From the NCBI GenBank assembly GCA_963710735.1, contig CAVQBN010000004.1, positions 248,001-312,000 of the forward strand: a stretch of 64,000 nt of DNA. The letters are read 5' to 3'. The notes beneath the pieces are model-generated. The model did not search any database. It had not been told where the DNA came from and was given only the letters and a program-made list of their open reading frames with translations. This document shows positions 19,203 through 28,568 of the stretch, one piece after another; the first letter of the stretch is position 1, and each line of letters begins with the position of its first letter. Position numbers and translations under genes: made by a program. Origin of the DNA: FEN-1297 sp963710735 (lineage in GTDB: Bacteria > Bacteroidota > Ignavibacteria > Ignavibacteriales > Ignavibacteriaceae).

Positions 19203-19832
19203 ATGAAAGAAATAACTGAAATTAAATATTTATTTGTGGATATTGGCGGTGTTTTACTCTCCGACGGGTGGGTTCACGAGTTCCGCAAACTGGCAGCTAA
19301 GAAGTTTGACCTTAATGCCGAAGAGTTGGAAAAAAGGCATAACCAGGCCTTCGACACTTACGAAGAGGGCAAGCTAACAATTACGGAATACTTGAAACGG
19401 GTTGTGTTTTACGAGAAACGGTCTTTTACTCCGGCTCAGTTTAAAAAATTCATGTTCGACCAGTCGAAGCCATATCCTGAAATGATTGATTTGATCCGCC
19501 GGATTAAAGCACAGTACGGATTGAAGATTATCGTTTTAAGCAACGAAGCTCGTGAGCTTAATGCGTACCGGATTCGAAAGTTCAAGCTTAAAGAGTTTGT
19601 AGACTTTTTCGTATCGTCATGCTATGTCCACTTACGAAAGCCGGATGAGGACATCTTCCGGCTTGCCTTGGACACAGCCCAGGCCCCCGCCCGGCAGGTA
19701 GTCTATATAGAAAACACCCCGATGTTCGTCAAGATTGCGGAAGGATTAGGTATTCGAAGCATTCTTCATACGGATTACAAGTCCACTTGTTCAAAACTAT
19801 CCGCGCTCGGATTAAATGTTATAAATGAATGA
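19203..19832 (+). CDS. HAD-IA family hydrolase
   Basis: The likely start is ATG at 19203, after GGAGATAAG; a longer TTG-initiated version at 19170 is less likely. Motif I is VDIGGVLLSD (nucleophile Asp), motif II IVLSNEA, and motif III RKPDEDIFRLAL. Motif IV reads VYIENTP, where HAD enzymes normally have an acidic pair for Mg2+ (xxDD), so activity may be altered. HAD-IA members are phosphatases of sugar phosphates and related compounds. A decayed duplicate of the C-terminal third lies at 20540-20685. Confidence 0.85.
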   Translation: MKEITEIKYLFVDIGGVLLSDGWVHEFRKLAAKKFDLNAEELEKRHNQAFDTYEEGKLTITEYLKRVVFYEKRSFTPAQFKKFMFDQSKPYPEMIDLIRRIKAQYGLKIIVLSNEARELNAYRIRKFKLKEFVDFFVSSCYVHLRKPDEDIFRLALDTAQAPARQVVYIENTPMFVKIAEGLGIRSILHTDYKSTCSKLSALGLNVINE

Positions 19833-19906
19833 TATTCAAAGTGATCGCATGAATGAATAGACACATAACTATTAATTAATCGACAAAATAAAGAATAGGT
19901 AATAAC

Positions 19907-20377
19907 ATGAAAGTCGTAAAAGATTATACAATAGCGGTTCTGCATGATTTGATTAAAACATCAAAAGATGAATATTTTTTGCTTGAATTAGCTTCTCGCA
20001 AATCCAGTGATGCAAAATTAAAATCCTTGTTTGCTGTTTACGCCGTCGAAAAGAAAGAGCATATAATAAAACTAGAAGCAGAAATTCGAAGATTAGGCGG
20101 AAATTCCGAAACGAATAAAGATGATTTGGAAATTTCAATAGAATTTTACGAATCATCTTTCTTTGAGGAAAGCCAAAACGGTATTATTGCAGAATGCTTA
20201 AAGAAGGACAACTTGACGATATTAAGATACTTCGATGCAATAAGAAAAAATATTATGTGGGAGGTAATTCCTCTTGTTGCAAAGCAATACTTTGAATGTA
20301 AAAGCCTTCATGATCAAATAAAGAACATATGTCTGGAAAGATCAGAGCGTTCGATTAACAAGATCGGAGTTCATTGA
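19907..20377 (+). CDS. DUF2383 ferritin-like four-helix protein
   Basis: The 156-residue helical protein matches the DUF2383 (PA2169-type) family: VLHDLIKTSKDEYFLLELAS, LKSLFAVYAVEKKEHI, LEAEIRRLGGN, and a C-terminal helix pair with ILRYFDAIRKN. These are ferritin-like bundles often found in stress or fermentative clusters, with no fixed function. A second, truncated copy of its 3' half lies at 23833-24039 and shares 70 identical consecutive bases (20216-20285). Confidence 0.8.
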   Translation: MKVVKDYTIAVLHDLIKTSKDEYFLLELASRKSSDAKLKSLFAVYAVEKKEHIIKLEAEIRRLGGNSETNKDDLEISIEFYESSFFEESQNGIIAECLKKDNLTILRYFDAIRKNIMWEVIPLVAKQYFECKSLHDQIKNICLERSERSINKIGVH

Positions 20378-20417
20378 ATAGATAATTTTAATCAAGCAAA
20401 GTAACAACGAATCAGCT

Positions 20418-20540
20418 ATGAAAGAATATAACACTAACATTTTGACAATAAACGGCGGCTCGTCGAGCATCAATTTAACGCTGTAAGCAGTGGTCAAACC
20501 ATCGAAACTGAGACTTTTTGGAAAGGTTGATCATATCAGT
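20418..20540 (+). pseudogene. Acetate kinase 5' remnant
   Basis: ATG at 20418 begins KEYNTNILTINGGSSSI, the acetate kinase N-terminal phosphate-binding signature. A missing base then shifts the frame, and a later segment reads LFGKVDHISLRW, matching the next strand of the family. Only about 40 codons remain before the sequence passes into a HAD remnant. The intact homologue is at 24048. Confidence 0.8.
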
Positions 20541-20685
20541 TTGCGCTGGATACTGCCCAAATCCAGCCCGGCAAGTAATCTATATCAAATACACTCCGAT
20601 GTTCGTCAAGATAGCGAAAGGCTTAAGAATTTGAAGCGTTCTTCACACTGATTACGAATCCAATTGTGCGAAGCTGTTTTAGTTT
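20540..20685 (+). pseudogene. HAD hydrolase 3' remnant
   Basis: The broken frames read LDTAQ, then YTPMFVKIAKGLRI, then HTDYESNCAKLF. These match the end of the HAD protein at 19203 (TPMFVKIAEGLGI, HTDYKSTCSKLS). It is fused directly to the acetate kinase remnant, marking the junction of a tandem duplication. Confidence 0.8.
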
Positions 20686-20717
20686 GGTTTAAAGCTTTGA
20701 ATTTGGATTAGAAAAAA

Positions 20718-21932
20718 TTGGAGTATGAGTTGAAAGTATTAGTTTTTAACTGTGGGAGTTCTTCTTTGACCTTTAAACTATTTGAGAGGAATATTAATCA
20801 CTCGATTAATGTTGTATTTTCCGGGAAAGCACACAGATTAAATGTCGAAGGTGATGAGTCTCCTTTCATCGAATATTTTTTCAACAATAGTTATGAAAAC
20901 GAAAAACTTTCTGAAAAGACCCACGCGTATGCGGCAGAGTTAATTCTTAAAAAATTAAATGATACAGAAATAGAATTTAATTTTATAGGTCATCGCTGGA
21001 TTCATAGTGCCGGAGAGTTTAAAACTGTCTTTATCAATGACGAATTGATTCGTAAATTACATAAGCTTATACCGTTATTTCCTATCCATCATCCCTCTAT
21101 AATTAGTGTTATAAATAAATGTAAAAGTCTCTTGCCCTATATACCGCAATATATTACAGTTGACAGCTCATTTCATTCATCTATTCCGCCGGAAGCTTAT
21201 ACATATGCTCTTCCTAAAAATCTAATTAATAAATTCGGATTTAGGAAATACGGATTTCACGGCCTTTCCTATCAATATGTTGCTAACAAAGCTAGCAATT
21301 ATTTAAAGACACCAATACAAAAACTGAAAATAATTGCTTGTCATCTAGGTACTGGCGGTTCAAGTGTAGCAGCAATTAAAAATGGTTTATCTGTAGATAC
21401 ATCTATGGGTTATACTTCCCTAACCGGCTTGGTTATGAGTACACGTACGGGTGACATAGATCCAATGCTCGGTATTTATTTTATGTATCAATACGGTTAC
21501 CGTCCGGATAACCTGATGAGTTTATTAAACAAAAAAAGCGGTTTGCTTGGTGTATCTGAATTTTCCAGTGATATAAGAGATATTATTAAAAAAATAAGTA
21601 CTGATAAACATGCTCAACTTGCATTTAATATGTATATCTACCGGTTAAAAAAATTCATAGGGAGCTATGCAATTATTTTAGGTGGATTAGATCTATTAAT
21701 CTTTACTGATGATATAGGAATTAATAATTGGTTTGTCCGGGAAAAAGTATGCGAAGAGATGGATTGGTGTGGAATTAAAATGGATTTACAGAAAAATCAG
21801 AATGTAGTAATGAATAGCATTTCACAAATAAATTCTACCAATGATAAAGTAAAAATATTAATTGTTCCAAACGAAGAAGAATTTGAAATATTTAACGAAG
21901 GTGTAAAATTGATGGAGGGAAATCAAAAATGA
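20718..21932 (+). CDS. Divergent acetate kinase homologue, active site altered
   Basis: At 404 residues it is full length for the ASKHA acetate/propionate kinase family. Conserved: the N-terminal NCGSSS loop (Asn11), GHR near residue 91, Asp149 in VDSSFH, KYGFHGLSY, and Arg243 in STRTGDIDP. Changed: the phosphate loop usually HLGNGAS is HLGTGGS (Thr212 for Asn), and the adenosine loop usually GGIGEN is DDIGIN (331-336). Weak or altered catalysis is likely. The gene is strongly AT-rich, unlike the intact ackA at 24048. Its stop overlaps the next start by four bases, implying translational coupling and perhaps a heteromer. Confidence 0.88.
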   Translation: MEYELKVLVFNCGSSSLTFKLFERNINHSINVVFSGKAHRLNVEGDESPFIEYFFNNSYENEKLSEKTHAYAAELILKKLNDTEIEFNFIGHRWIHSAGEFKTVFINDELIRKLHKLIPLFPIHHPSIISVINKCKSLLPYIPQYITVDSSFHSSIPPEAYTYALPKNLINKFGFRKYGFHGLSYQYVANKASNYLKTPIQKLKIIACHLGTGGSSVAAIKNGLSVDTSMGYTSLTGLVMSTRTGDIDPMLGIYFMYQYGYRPDNLMSLLNKKSGLLGVSEFSSDIRDIIKKISTDKHAQLAFNMYIYRLKKFIGSYAIILGGLDLLIFTDDIGINNWFVREKVCEEMDWCGIKMDLQKNQNVVMNSISQINSTNDKVKILIVPNEEEFEIFNEGVKLMEGNQK

Positions 21933-23002
21933 TTTTGCTATTAAACCCCTACCCTCCCTTAATGCAATGGATTATTATGGACGGTAAGAACCTTCTTGAA
22001 GGTAAAAGCAAGTTAGGAACTGAATTCATTTATAATGTAGTTGAAGCAATCGGAAATATAAGGAAAATAAAAGGTATTGGTTATTTTTTATACAATGGTG
22101 GTAAAGAAATTAAAAGTTCAATCCATATTTTTGATTCGAATACTTTACAGAACTTAAAAAAATGCGTCCCTCTCTTACCGGAGTATAACAACTTAACTTA
22201 TGAATCCGCCCGGCTCTGGTACGAAAAGATGCCTTGGGTAATGCATGTTTTATTTTGCGATACTGGCTTCTTCACAGGCGTTCCTCTAGAGGCAAGTTTA
22301 TATGCAGTACCTAAAGAATTAAGCATGACGGGAATAAGGAGATATGGCGGTTACGGTATATATCATCAGCACGCATTAGAATGTGCTGAACAATATTTTG
22401 GTTCTTCAATTAAACGGATTATTAATATTTATATTGGTAATAACTCAAACATTGCCGCAATCAAAGACGGAATCCCTATAGATTTTTCAATTGGCTTTAC
22501 TATGATCGAAGGAATATTTTCCGATACAGGCTGCGGAGATATTGACCCTACCATCATATTTGAGCTTTACTCCGCGGGTATGTCTTTCGAAGAAATAAAT
22601 AATTTATTATCTCACTTAAGCGGTTTCACTGCTTTACTTGGAAAGAAGACTACTATCTATGAAGTTTTAGAAAATAAAAATGGAACTGACGAAGCAGAAG
22701 CGCTTAAAAGTTTTAAATACAATGTCCTTAAATATATAGGCTCATATATATCAATTTTAAATGGTGTTGATTTAATTATTTTCATAAGCAATCACATAAA
22801 AGAATCCCGGGAATTAATAAATGAGATTTGTCGTGGTTTAAATTTTATCGGAGTAAAAATAATAACGGATGAAATAGAGAAATCTAACATCAACGTTATT
22901 TCTAAAACTGATTCTAAAACAAAAGTAATCTGCCTTAATATAAATAAGTGGGAAATAATGAATAATAAGTTCAAAAGTATGTTAAATAACAAAAGGAGTT
23001 AA
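21929..23002 (+). CDS. Acetate kinase-like pseudoenzyme
   Basis: The 357-residue protein aligns with acetate kinase but is shorter and has lost key residues. There is no N-terminal NxGSSS loop. The GHRVVHGG segment reads GYFLYNGG. The Asp of DTAFH survives (DTGFF) but the His does not. RRYGFHG is RRYGGYG, and the catalytic Arg in TRSGDIDP is Cys202 in TGCGDIDP. The fold markers IAAIKDG and SIGFT remain. It is therefore probably not a kinase. The frame is intact and translationally coupled to the preceding homologue (ATGA overlap at 21929), which argues for a maintained partner role such as a regulatory subunit. Confidence 0.85.
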   Translation: MILLLNPYPPLMQWIIMDGKNLLEGKSKLGTEFIYNVVEAIGNIRKIKGIGYFLYNGGKEIKSSIHIFDSNTLQNLKKCVPLLPEYNNLTYESARLWYEKMPWVMHVLFCDTGFFTGVPLEASLYAVPKELSMTGIRRYGGYGIYHQHALECAEQYFGSSIKRIINIYIGNNSNIAAIKDGIPIDFSIGFTMIEGIFSDTGCGDIDPTIIFELYSAGMSFEEINNLLSHLSGFTALLGKKTTIYEVLENKNGTDEAEALKSFKYNVLKYIGSYISILNGVDLIIFISNHIKESRELINEICRGLNFIGVKIITDEIEKSNINVISKTDSKTKVICLNINKWEIMNNKFKSMLNNKRS

Positions 23003-23006
23003 AAAA

Positions 23007-23798
23007 ATGAAAAATGAAAAAAGATTTTTAGTAGATGTGGAAATAAGAAATCTTCCTTTTCCAATCAGGGTTCTATCAAGAGAAAATCCTATGGGACAAC
23101 AGACAGAAGCGAGAATATCAGTTTTAGCTCGTATCATGCAAGAGTTTGAAGCCACATGGATAAATAAATTCATTCAAATCCTCCATAAACACCGGGATAC
23201 AATTGGAACTAAAACTATGAGCAAGAATATTATGGATTATTTCTACTCTTTAAAAGCAACAATGGTAAAAATAGATTTTGATTTTTCATTCTTTGTTGAA
23301 AAGCTTACACCCGTTTCTCATGAAAAATGCCTGGTAAGATATCGTTGCACATATTCAGAAAAGAAATCTTCAGTAATGGAACCTAAGGTTTTATTAAAAA
23401 TTGAAATCCCTGTTATTACTTCATATCCGGTTTTGTCTCATGTTGATGTACGGACCTTATTTGGCCAACTAAGTATAGTTAATATTAGTGTTGAATCGTC
23501 TAAAGATATTTATCCCGAAGATATAATTGAAATTGTAGAAAATCATGCATTATCTCCTATTCATTCTTTTTTAACTGAAGAGGACGAAGTATATATAATT
23601 AAAAAAATTCATGATTCCTCCAAAACCAGTGTCGAAATGGTAGATGAGATAAAAAATGAGCTCTCCCTGCTGAAAGATATTGAATACTCTAGCGTACGTT
23701 GTACTAATTATGGTATGCTTCACACCTATGCTACAGTTGTTGGTACTGAAAAAAGTTTATGGACTCCTGATAGCGGATATGAAGACGATCTTTTTTAG
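23007..23798 (+). CDS. FolE2-like protein lacking the catalytic residues
   Basis: The 263-residue protein follows GTP cyclohydrolase IB (FolE2) along its length: VEIRNLPFPIRVLSRENPM, the segment before WINKFIQIL (family: HMSRF), FFVEKLTPVSHEKC, IEIPVITSYP, and IIEIVENHALSPIHSFL. The active site is gone: the metal-binding Cys region (family VPVTSLCPCSKE) reads IPVITSYPVLSH, the GAHNQR motif reads GQLSIV, and ESIHNH reads YGMLHT. It is thus unlikely to make dihydroneopterin. It starts four bases after the stop of the acetate-kinase-like pseudoenzyme, with AAAAGGAGTT as RBS. Family identification is from motif recall and should be checked by profile search. Confidence 0.78.
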   Translation: MKNEKRFLVDVEIRNLPFPIRVLSRENPMGQQTEARISVLARIMQEFEATWINKFIQILHKHRDTIGTKTMSKNIMDYFYSLKATMVKIDFDFSFFVEKLTPVSHEKCLVRYRCTYSEKKSSVMEPKVLLKIEIPVITSYPVLSHVDVRTLFGQLSIVNISVESSKDIYPEDIIEIVENHALSPIHSFLTEEDEVYIIKKIHDSSKTSVEMVDEIKNELSLLKDIEYSSVRCTNYGMLHTYATVVGTEKSLWTPDSGYEDDLF

Positions 23799-23832
23799 TC
23801 TCACCAAATTATCCTCATTTGAATAGAGCCAG

Positions 23833-24039
23833 GATGATCTAATTGCAGAATTCTTGAAGAAAGACGACTATACGATATTAAGATACTTCGATGCAATAAG
23901 AAAAAATATTATGTGGGAGGTAATTCCTCTTGTTGCAAAGCGATTTTTTGGATGTAAAAGCCTTCATTACCAAATAAAAAATATTTATCCGGAAAAATCA
24001 GGGCGGCTGATTAGCAAACGAACAAATAAATTAACATAA
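23833..24039 (+). pseudogene. DUF2383 3' remnant
   Basis: This encodes the last two helices of the DUF2383 protein at 19907 (LKKDDYTILRYFDAIRKN onward) without its N-terminal half. Seventy consecutive bases (23872-23941) are identical to 20216-20285, while the flanks differ at many positions. A short product from about 23854 could be made, but no RBS is evident. Confidence 0.8.
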
Positions 24040-24047
24040 AATTAACT

Positions 24048-25250
24048 ATGAAAAGACCTAACACATATATTCTTACAATCAACGGCGGCTCATCGAGTAT
24101 CAAGTTTGCATTGTATCATACAGGCGCGCCATTAAAAAAAAGTCTTCATGGAAGCGTTGACCGTATTGGTCTGCCGGGTACAAATTTAACTTTCAGCGAA
24201 TCAGACGGTAGACCAAAAGAGAGCCTCACTCTTGAATCCTCCGACACCAAATCAGCAGCAAATTTTCTGATTGATTGGCTGGAAAAAAAGATTGATTTTT
24301 CTTCGATAAAAGGAATCGGACATCGGGTGGTTTTCGGCTTGAAACATACGGAACCCGAACTCATTACACATGAATTGATGGACGAACTGCATCGAATAAG
24401 CCCGTACGATACCGACCATCTGCCTGCTGAGATTGAACTGGTCGAGTCGTTGGTGCGGCGTTATTCTAAAATACCACAAGTTGCTTGTTATGATACGGCA
24501 TTTCACCGTACAATGCCGCGTGTTGCCAAAATTTTGCCTATCCCCCGCCGATTCGAAGCATTGGGAATCCGGAGGTACGGATTCCACGGTTTGTCCTATG
24601 CTTTTCTCATGGAGGAACTCGCTCGTGTAGCCGGTACAAAAGCAGCGCAAGGCCGGGTGATTCTGGCTCATCTTGGTAATGGGGCGAGTTTGGCTGCTGT
24701 TCGCGATGGGAAAAGTATTGATACCAGCATGGGCTTTACACCTGCTGCCGGTCTGATGATGAGCACTCGTTCAGGCGATTTGGATCCGGGTGCCGCGTGG
24801 TTTATGATGCGGGCTGAAAACCTGACTGCCAAACAATTCAATAAGCTAATCAATCATGATTCCGGACTTCTCGGTATTTCCGAAACCAGTTCCGACATGC
24901 GGGATTTGCTCAAGAAAGAAAACGATGACGTTAGAGCAGCGGAAGCTGTGGAATTATTTTGTTACCAGGCTAAGAAATGGATAGGAAATTTCGCCGCTGC
25001 ACTTGGTGGTTTAGACACATTGGTTTTTGCCGGAGGTATCGGTGAAAAAAGTCCGGTCATTCGCTCCCGCATTTGTAAAGGATTGGAATTTCTAGGAATT
25101 GATCTTGAAGAAAAACAAAACATTGCTAACGCTCCGGTTATCTCAACAGATACCGGGCGGGTTTCTGTCCGCGTAATTCACACAGATGAAGAATACATGA
25201 TAGCAAAAACAGTAAGCCAAATTTTAAAGCTTGATTCCCAAAAGGAGTAG
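24048..25250 (+). CDS. ackA: Acetate kinase
   Basis: The 400-residue enzyme has all signatures: NGGSSSIKF, GHRVV, YDTAFH, RRYGFHGLSY, HLGNGASLAA, MSTRSGDLDP, FAGGIGEKS and the terminal DEEYM. It converts acetyl-phosphate and ADP to acetate and ATP. With the phosphoketolase at 28.6 kb it completes an ATP-yielding route from sugar phosphates to acetate. GGC-rich codon usage contrasts with the AT-rich homologues at 20.7-23.0 kb. It probably shares a transcript with the sugar porter, whose GTG follows five bases after its stop. Confidence 0.96.
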   Translation: MKRPNTYILTINGGSSSIKFALYHTGAPLKKSLHGSVDRIGLPGTNLTFSESDGRPKESLTLESSDTKSAANFLIDWLEKKIDFSSIKGIGHRVVFGLKHTEPELITHELMDELHRISPYDTDHLPAEIELVESLVRRYSKIPQVACYDTAFHRTMPRVAKILPIPRRFEALGIRRYGFHGLSYAFLMEELARVAGTKAAQGRVILAHLGNGASLAAVRDGKSIDTSMGFTPAAGLMMSTRSGDLDPGAAWFMMRAENLTAKQFNKLINHDSGLLGISETSSDMRDLLKKENDDVRAAEAVELFCYQAKKWIGNFAAALGGLDTLVFAGGIGEKSPVIRSRICKGLEFLGIDLEEKQNIANAPVISTDTGRVSVRVIHTDEEYMIAKTVSQILKLDSQKE

Positions 25251-25255
25251 AACTT

Positions 25256-26621
25256 GTGAAAAATAATACTAAATCGAACGGAAAACGTTTTGTTTATCTA
25301 GCCGCCGCCATCTCGGCGCTGGGCGGCATGCTTTTCGGCTATGACATCGGTGTTATCTCCGGCGCCATTTTGTTCATCACGAAACAATTCGCTCTCTCCC
25401 CGGAAATGGAGGAAGTAGTAGTTAGCTCGGTTCTGTTGGGATGTCTCACCGGCGCAATAGTGGGAGGATTCTTGTCTGACCGCTATGGACGACGAAGATT
25501 ATTACTTATCACTGCGGTAGTCTTCATTTTAGGCGCTGTCGGGGCGGCTCTGTCACCTGACACTGTATGGCTGATTGTCGCACGGTTCTTTGCGGGCACC
25601 GCTATCGGCGTTGCATCGTTTGTTGCACCGCTTTACATTTCCGAGATTGCACCGGTTGCCATTCGCGGAAAGCTCGTTTCGCTCAATCAACTCGCGATCA
25701 CTCGGCATTGTTATTTCTTAGGCATCACTATGCCTTGCCGGGGCACAGGCCTGGCGCTGGATGTTTGCAATGGCGGTGATTCCTGCGGCAGCATTTGGAA
25801 TTGGATTGATGCTCATTCCGAACAGCCCGCGATGGCTCGTAAGCCGCGGACACCTGGATCAAGCCCGCATCGTGATGAAACGGCTCCGATCACCGGAACA
25901 GGTTGAGAGTGAACTGAGCGAGATTAAGAACAGCGCCGAACAGCAGAAGGGACACTGGCCGGAACTGTTCATGCCGTACTTACGTGTGGCGATGATAGTT
26001 GGTATCGGACTTGCGATTGCGCAGCAAATCACCGGCATAAACACTATCATTTATTACGGCCCTACCATTTTCAAGTTTGCCGGCATGTCTTCGTCGTCGG
26101 TAGCAATTCTGGCAAGCGTAGGTGTTGGAGTTATCAATGTTGTAATGACTGTGGTATCCCTGCAGCTGATTGACCGGATCGGGCGGCGGCCGCTTTTGCT
26201 GATTAGCCTGGCGGGAATGACACTGAGTCTGTTCGTGTTGGGGCTGGCGTTTTCGCTTCCGCAATTTACCGGCAGTCTGGGAGTGATCGCGGTAATAGTT
26301 GTTATGACCTATGTTGGTTCGTTCGCAGTGGGAATGGGACCTATTTTCTGGCTGTTAATTTCGGAAATGTATCCGCTGCGCATCCGGGGCCGGGCGATGA
26401 GCGTGGCTACGGTTGCCAATTGGGGAGCTAACTTGATTGTGGCTTTGACGTTTTTGTCACTCACTCAAGTCCTCGGTAAAGCCGCTACGTTTTGGTTATA
26501 CGGCCTTATTAGTATCGGTACATGGATTTTTTCATTTTACCTTGTACCGGAAACCAAGGGCAAAAGCCTTGAACAAATTGAAGCACACTGGCGGGCGAGA
26601 AAGCCTGCACGGACATTATGA
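25256..26621 (+). pseudogene. MFS sugar porter, frameshifted
   Basis: GTG at 25256, preceded by AAAAGGAGTAG, starts an N-terminal half with the sugar-porter signatures GGMLFGYDIGVISGA, DRYGRRR and PLYISEIAP. The frame then breaks between about 25700 and 25760 (more than one indel) and resumes as WRWMFAMAVIPAAAFGIG. The second half carries DRIGRRPLL and the terminal PETKGKSLEQIE. The joined 455-residue protein would be a 12-helix symporter of the XylE/GalP type. Sequencing error cannot be excluded, but at least two indels are needed. Confidence 0.82.
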
Positions 26622-26690
26622 AAGTATGAAAAAGGTTACCGGAAAGGCAGCCTAAAAAAGTAAAGACATTTAATTATATAAGGAGTAATT

Positions 26691-27479
26691 ATGCAGCGTA
26701 GTATAAATAATTTGATAGACTTCACCATTAGTGCAAAGGATGGTGAGTTAGGAAAGGTAAGTAAGTTCTTCTTCGATGATCTAACATGGTTAATCCGTTA
26801 TTTAGTTGTGGAAACCGGCAACTGGTTGTCTGAACGGAAGGTACTTATTCCGCATGCGGCACTTGGCGAGACTGATTGGAAGAAGAAAACATTTCAAGTA
26901 AACCTCACTATGGAACAGGTTCGGCAAAGCCCCGATATAGATACTGAAAAAACCGTATCCCGACAGCATGAGATAGTATTGTTTAACCATTACGCACTGC
27001 CGGTTTATTGGGGAAATGGATTTTATGCCGGACCAATCGGAATGGTTCCGTTTTATACCTATTACGATAGGAAACCGGTGAAGGAAGACAATGATTCAAC
27101 TCAACAACTCAAAGGTGATACACACTTGCGCAGTGCTAAAGAAGTTAAGGGCTACCATATTCATGCCGACGACGGTGAGATTGGCCATGTAGAGGATTTT
27201 ATTATTGATGACGAGACATGGGCGATTCGTTATTTAATCATCGATACAAAAAACTGGTGGCCGGGGAAAAAGGTACTGGTCTCACCGAAATGGATGGACC
27301 GCATTAGTTGGAGCGAGAGGAAAGCCTTCATCAATCTTTCCCGCGAAGCTATTAAGCAGTCCCCCGAATACACTGAGGAGTCTCTGCTAACCAGGGATTA
27401 TGAATCGGCACTGCATCGACATTATAATCGTAAAGGATACTGGGTTGATGAACCGGTTGTTAAGGAACATCAAAGTTGA
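26691..27479 (+). CDS. Tandem PRC-barrel domain protein
   Basis: The 262-residue protein contains two PRC-barrel domains, at about residues 3-80 and 140-225. Each shows the IGxVxDFxxDDxTWxIRYLxVxTxNW pattern (LTWLIRYLVVETGNWL and ETWAIRYLIIDTKNWW). PRC-barrel proteins bind RNA or other proteins and are common in stress clusters of facultative anaerobes. AAGGAGTAATT precedes the ATG. It lies between the sugar porter and the YihY gene. Confidence 0.9.
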   Translation: MQRSINNLIDFTISAKDGELGKVSKFFFDDLTWLIRYLVVETGNWLSERKVLIPHAALGETDWKKKTFQVNLTMEQVRQSPDIDTEKTVSRQHEIVLFNHYALPVYWGNGFYAGPIGMVPFYTYYDRKPVKEDNDSTQQLKGDTHLRSAKEVKGYHIHADDGEIGHVEDFIIDDETWAIRYLIIDTKNWWPGKKVLVSPKWMDRISWSERKAFINLSREAIKQSPEYTEESLLTRDYESALHRHYNRKGYWVDEPVVKEHQS

Positions 27480-27638
27480 AACATTGACGAAAAAGGACAT
27501 TCATAGCGCAGCATTGCCCCCAAGGGACAAGCCGTCAACCAAAATGAATGCAGTAGGCATGCTTGCATGCAGGTTCACGCAACCATGCTTCAAGAATATA
27601 TTGATAAAAAAACAAAAATATCATAGAGAATTCTATAA

Positions 27639-28535
27639 ATGGGTAACATGTCACCCTTAAGCAGTTCAAGCAGGTTTGGCCAATGGATCAGACGAGTATG
27701 GATGATTCTTCGCCTTGCCTTCAAAAAGTTTCTCCGGATTGATGGAGTACAGTGGGCGGGAGCATTCTCCTTTAACACGTTCTTCTCGCTGTTTCCATTA
27801 ATCGTTCTTTTCGTAAGCATTGCTTCGACTTTTATTGACAGGGATCGGGCCGGAAAAGTGATAATTACTTATATAGAAAGCTATGTCCCTATTAGCGGTG
27901 AAATGCATAACTACATTTTTAATACCATCACTGGTGTGATCAATGCGCGCGAACAAGCAGGTATAGTCGCGCTTGTCATACTTGTTTGGGCTTCCGTCCA
28001 ATGTTTCATCACACTCATCGTTGCTGCCAACCGTGCCTGGGGAACAGCAGTGGATAAAAATTGGTGGCGCCTACCTCTCAGAAGCTTGGCGCTGCTAGGT
28101 ATTACAGCAAGTATGGTTCTGCTGGGTATGGTATTGCCGGCAACAATACGAATAGCGAAGAATTGGTTCTTTGCGACAAATGATTTCAGTCCCTGGCTGT
28201 ATGACATAGGAAGCTTTTTCATCCCGTTAATTCTGGCTTTTTTCAGTCTGAGCCTGTTTTACAGGCTCGCCCCGCTCCGTACCACCAGGTTTGCCGAAGT
28301 ATGGGTCGCCGCTCTGTTATCTACAGTTCTACTGCAAGCTAGCGAAAGTTTGTTCGAAATCTATCTGAAAAACTTCGCCACCTTGAACGCTGTCTATGGG
28401 ACGTTTGGTGGAATCATGGCATTGTTGCTGTGGATTTATCTTTGCGGGTGCATTTTCATCTTCGGAGCCTGCTTGTCCGCAGCTCAAGCGGAAATGTGTC
28501 CACTTCCGGTGAAAAACGATTTTAGTGCTGGTTAA
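27639..28535 (+). CDS. YihY/BrkB family membrane protein
   Basis: The 298-residue protein has about six membrane helices and the family's conserved segments: DGVQWAGAFSFNTFFSLFPL at the start, WGTAVDKNWWRLPLRS, and the terminal NAVYGTFGGIMALLLWIYL. Members were once called ribonuclease BN, which is not supported; the function is unknown, with transport suggested. The 160-bp spacer before it holds no gene. It is followed 34 bases later by phosphoketolase. Confidence 0.9.
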   Translation: MGNMSPLSSSSRFGQWIRRVWMILRLAFKKFLRIDGVQWAGAFSFNTFFSLFPLIVLFVSIASTFIDRDRAGKVIITYIESYVPISGEMHNYIFNTITGVINAREQAGIVALVILVWASVQCFITLIVAANRAWGTAVDKNWWRLPLRSLALLGITASMVLLGMVLPATIRIAKNWFFATNDFSPWLYDIGSFFIPLILAFFSLSLFYRLAPLRTTRFAEVWVAALLSTVLLQASESLFEIYLKNFATLNAVYGTFGGIMALLLWIYLCGCIFIFGACLSAAQAEMCPLPVKNDFSAG

Positions 28536-28568
28536 ATTTTAAACTTAATATTGAAAGAATTATTAATC

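Noticed and set aside
20718..23002. Calling both AT-rich homologues functional acetate kinases
   Set aside because: Key catalytic residues are replaced, above all the Arg in the second protein and the Asn in the first.
27551..27575. GCATGC-rich palindromic stretch before the YihY gene
   Set aside because: Short, single and without conserved context; likely chance.
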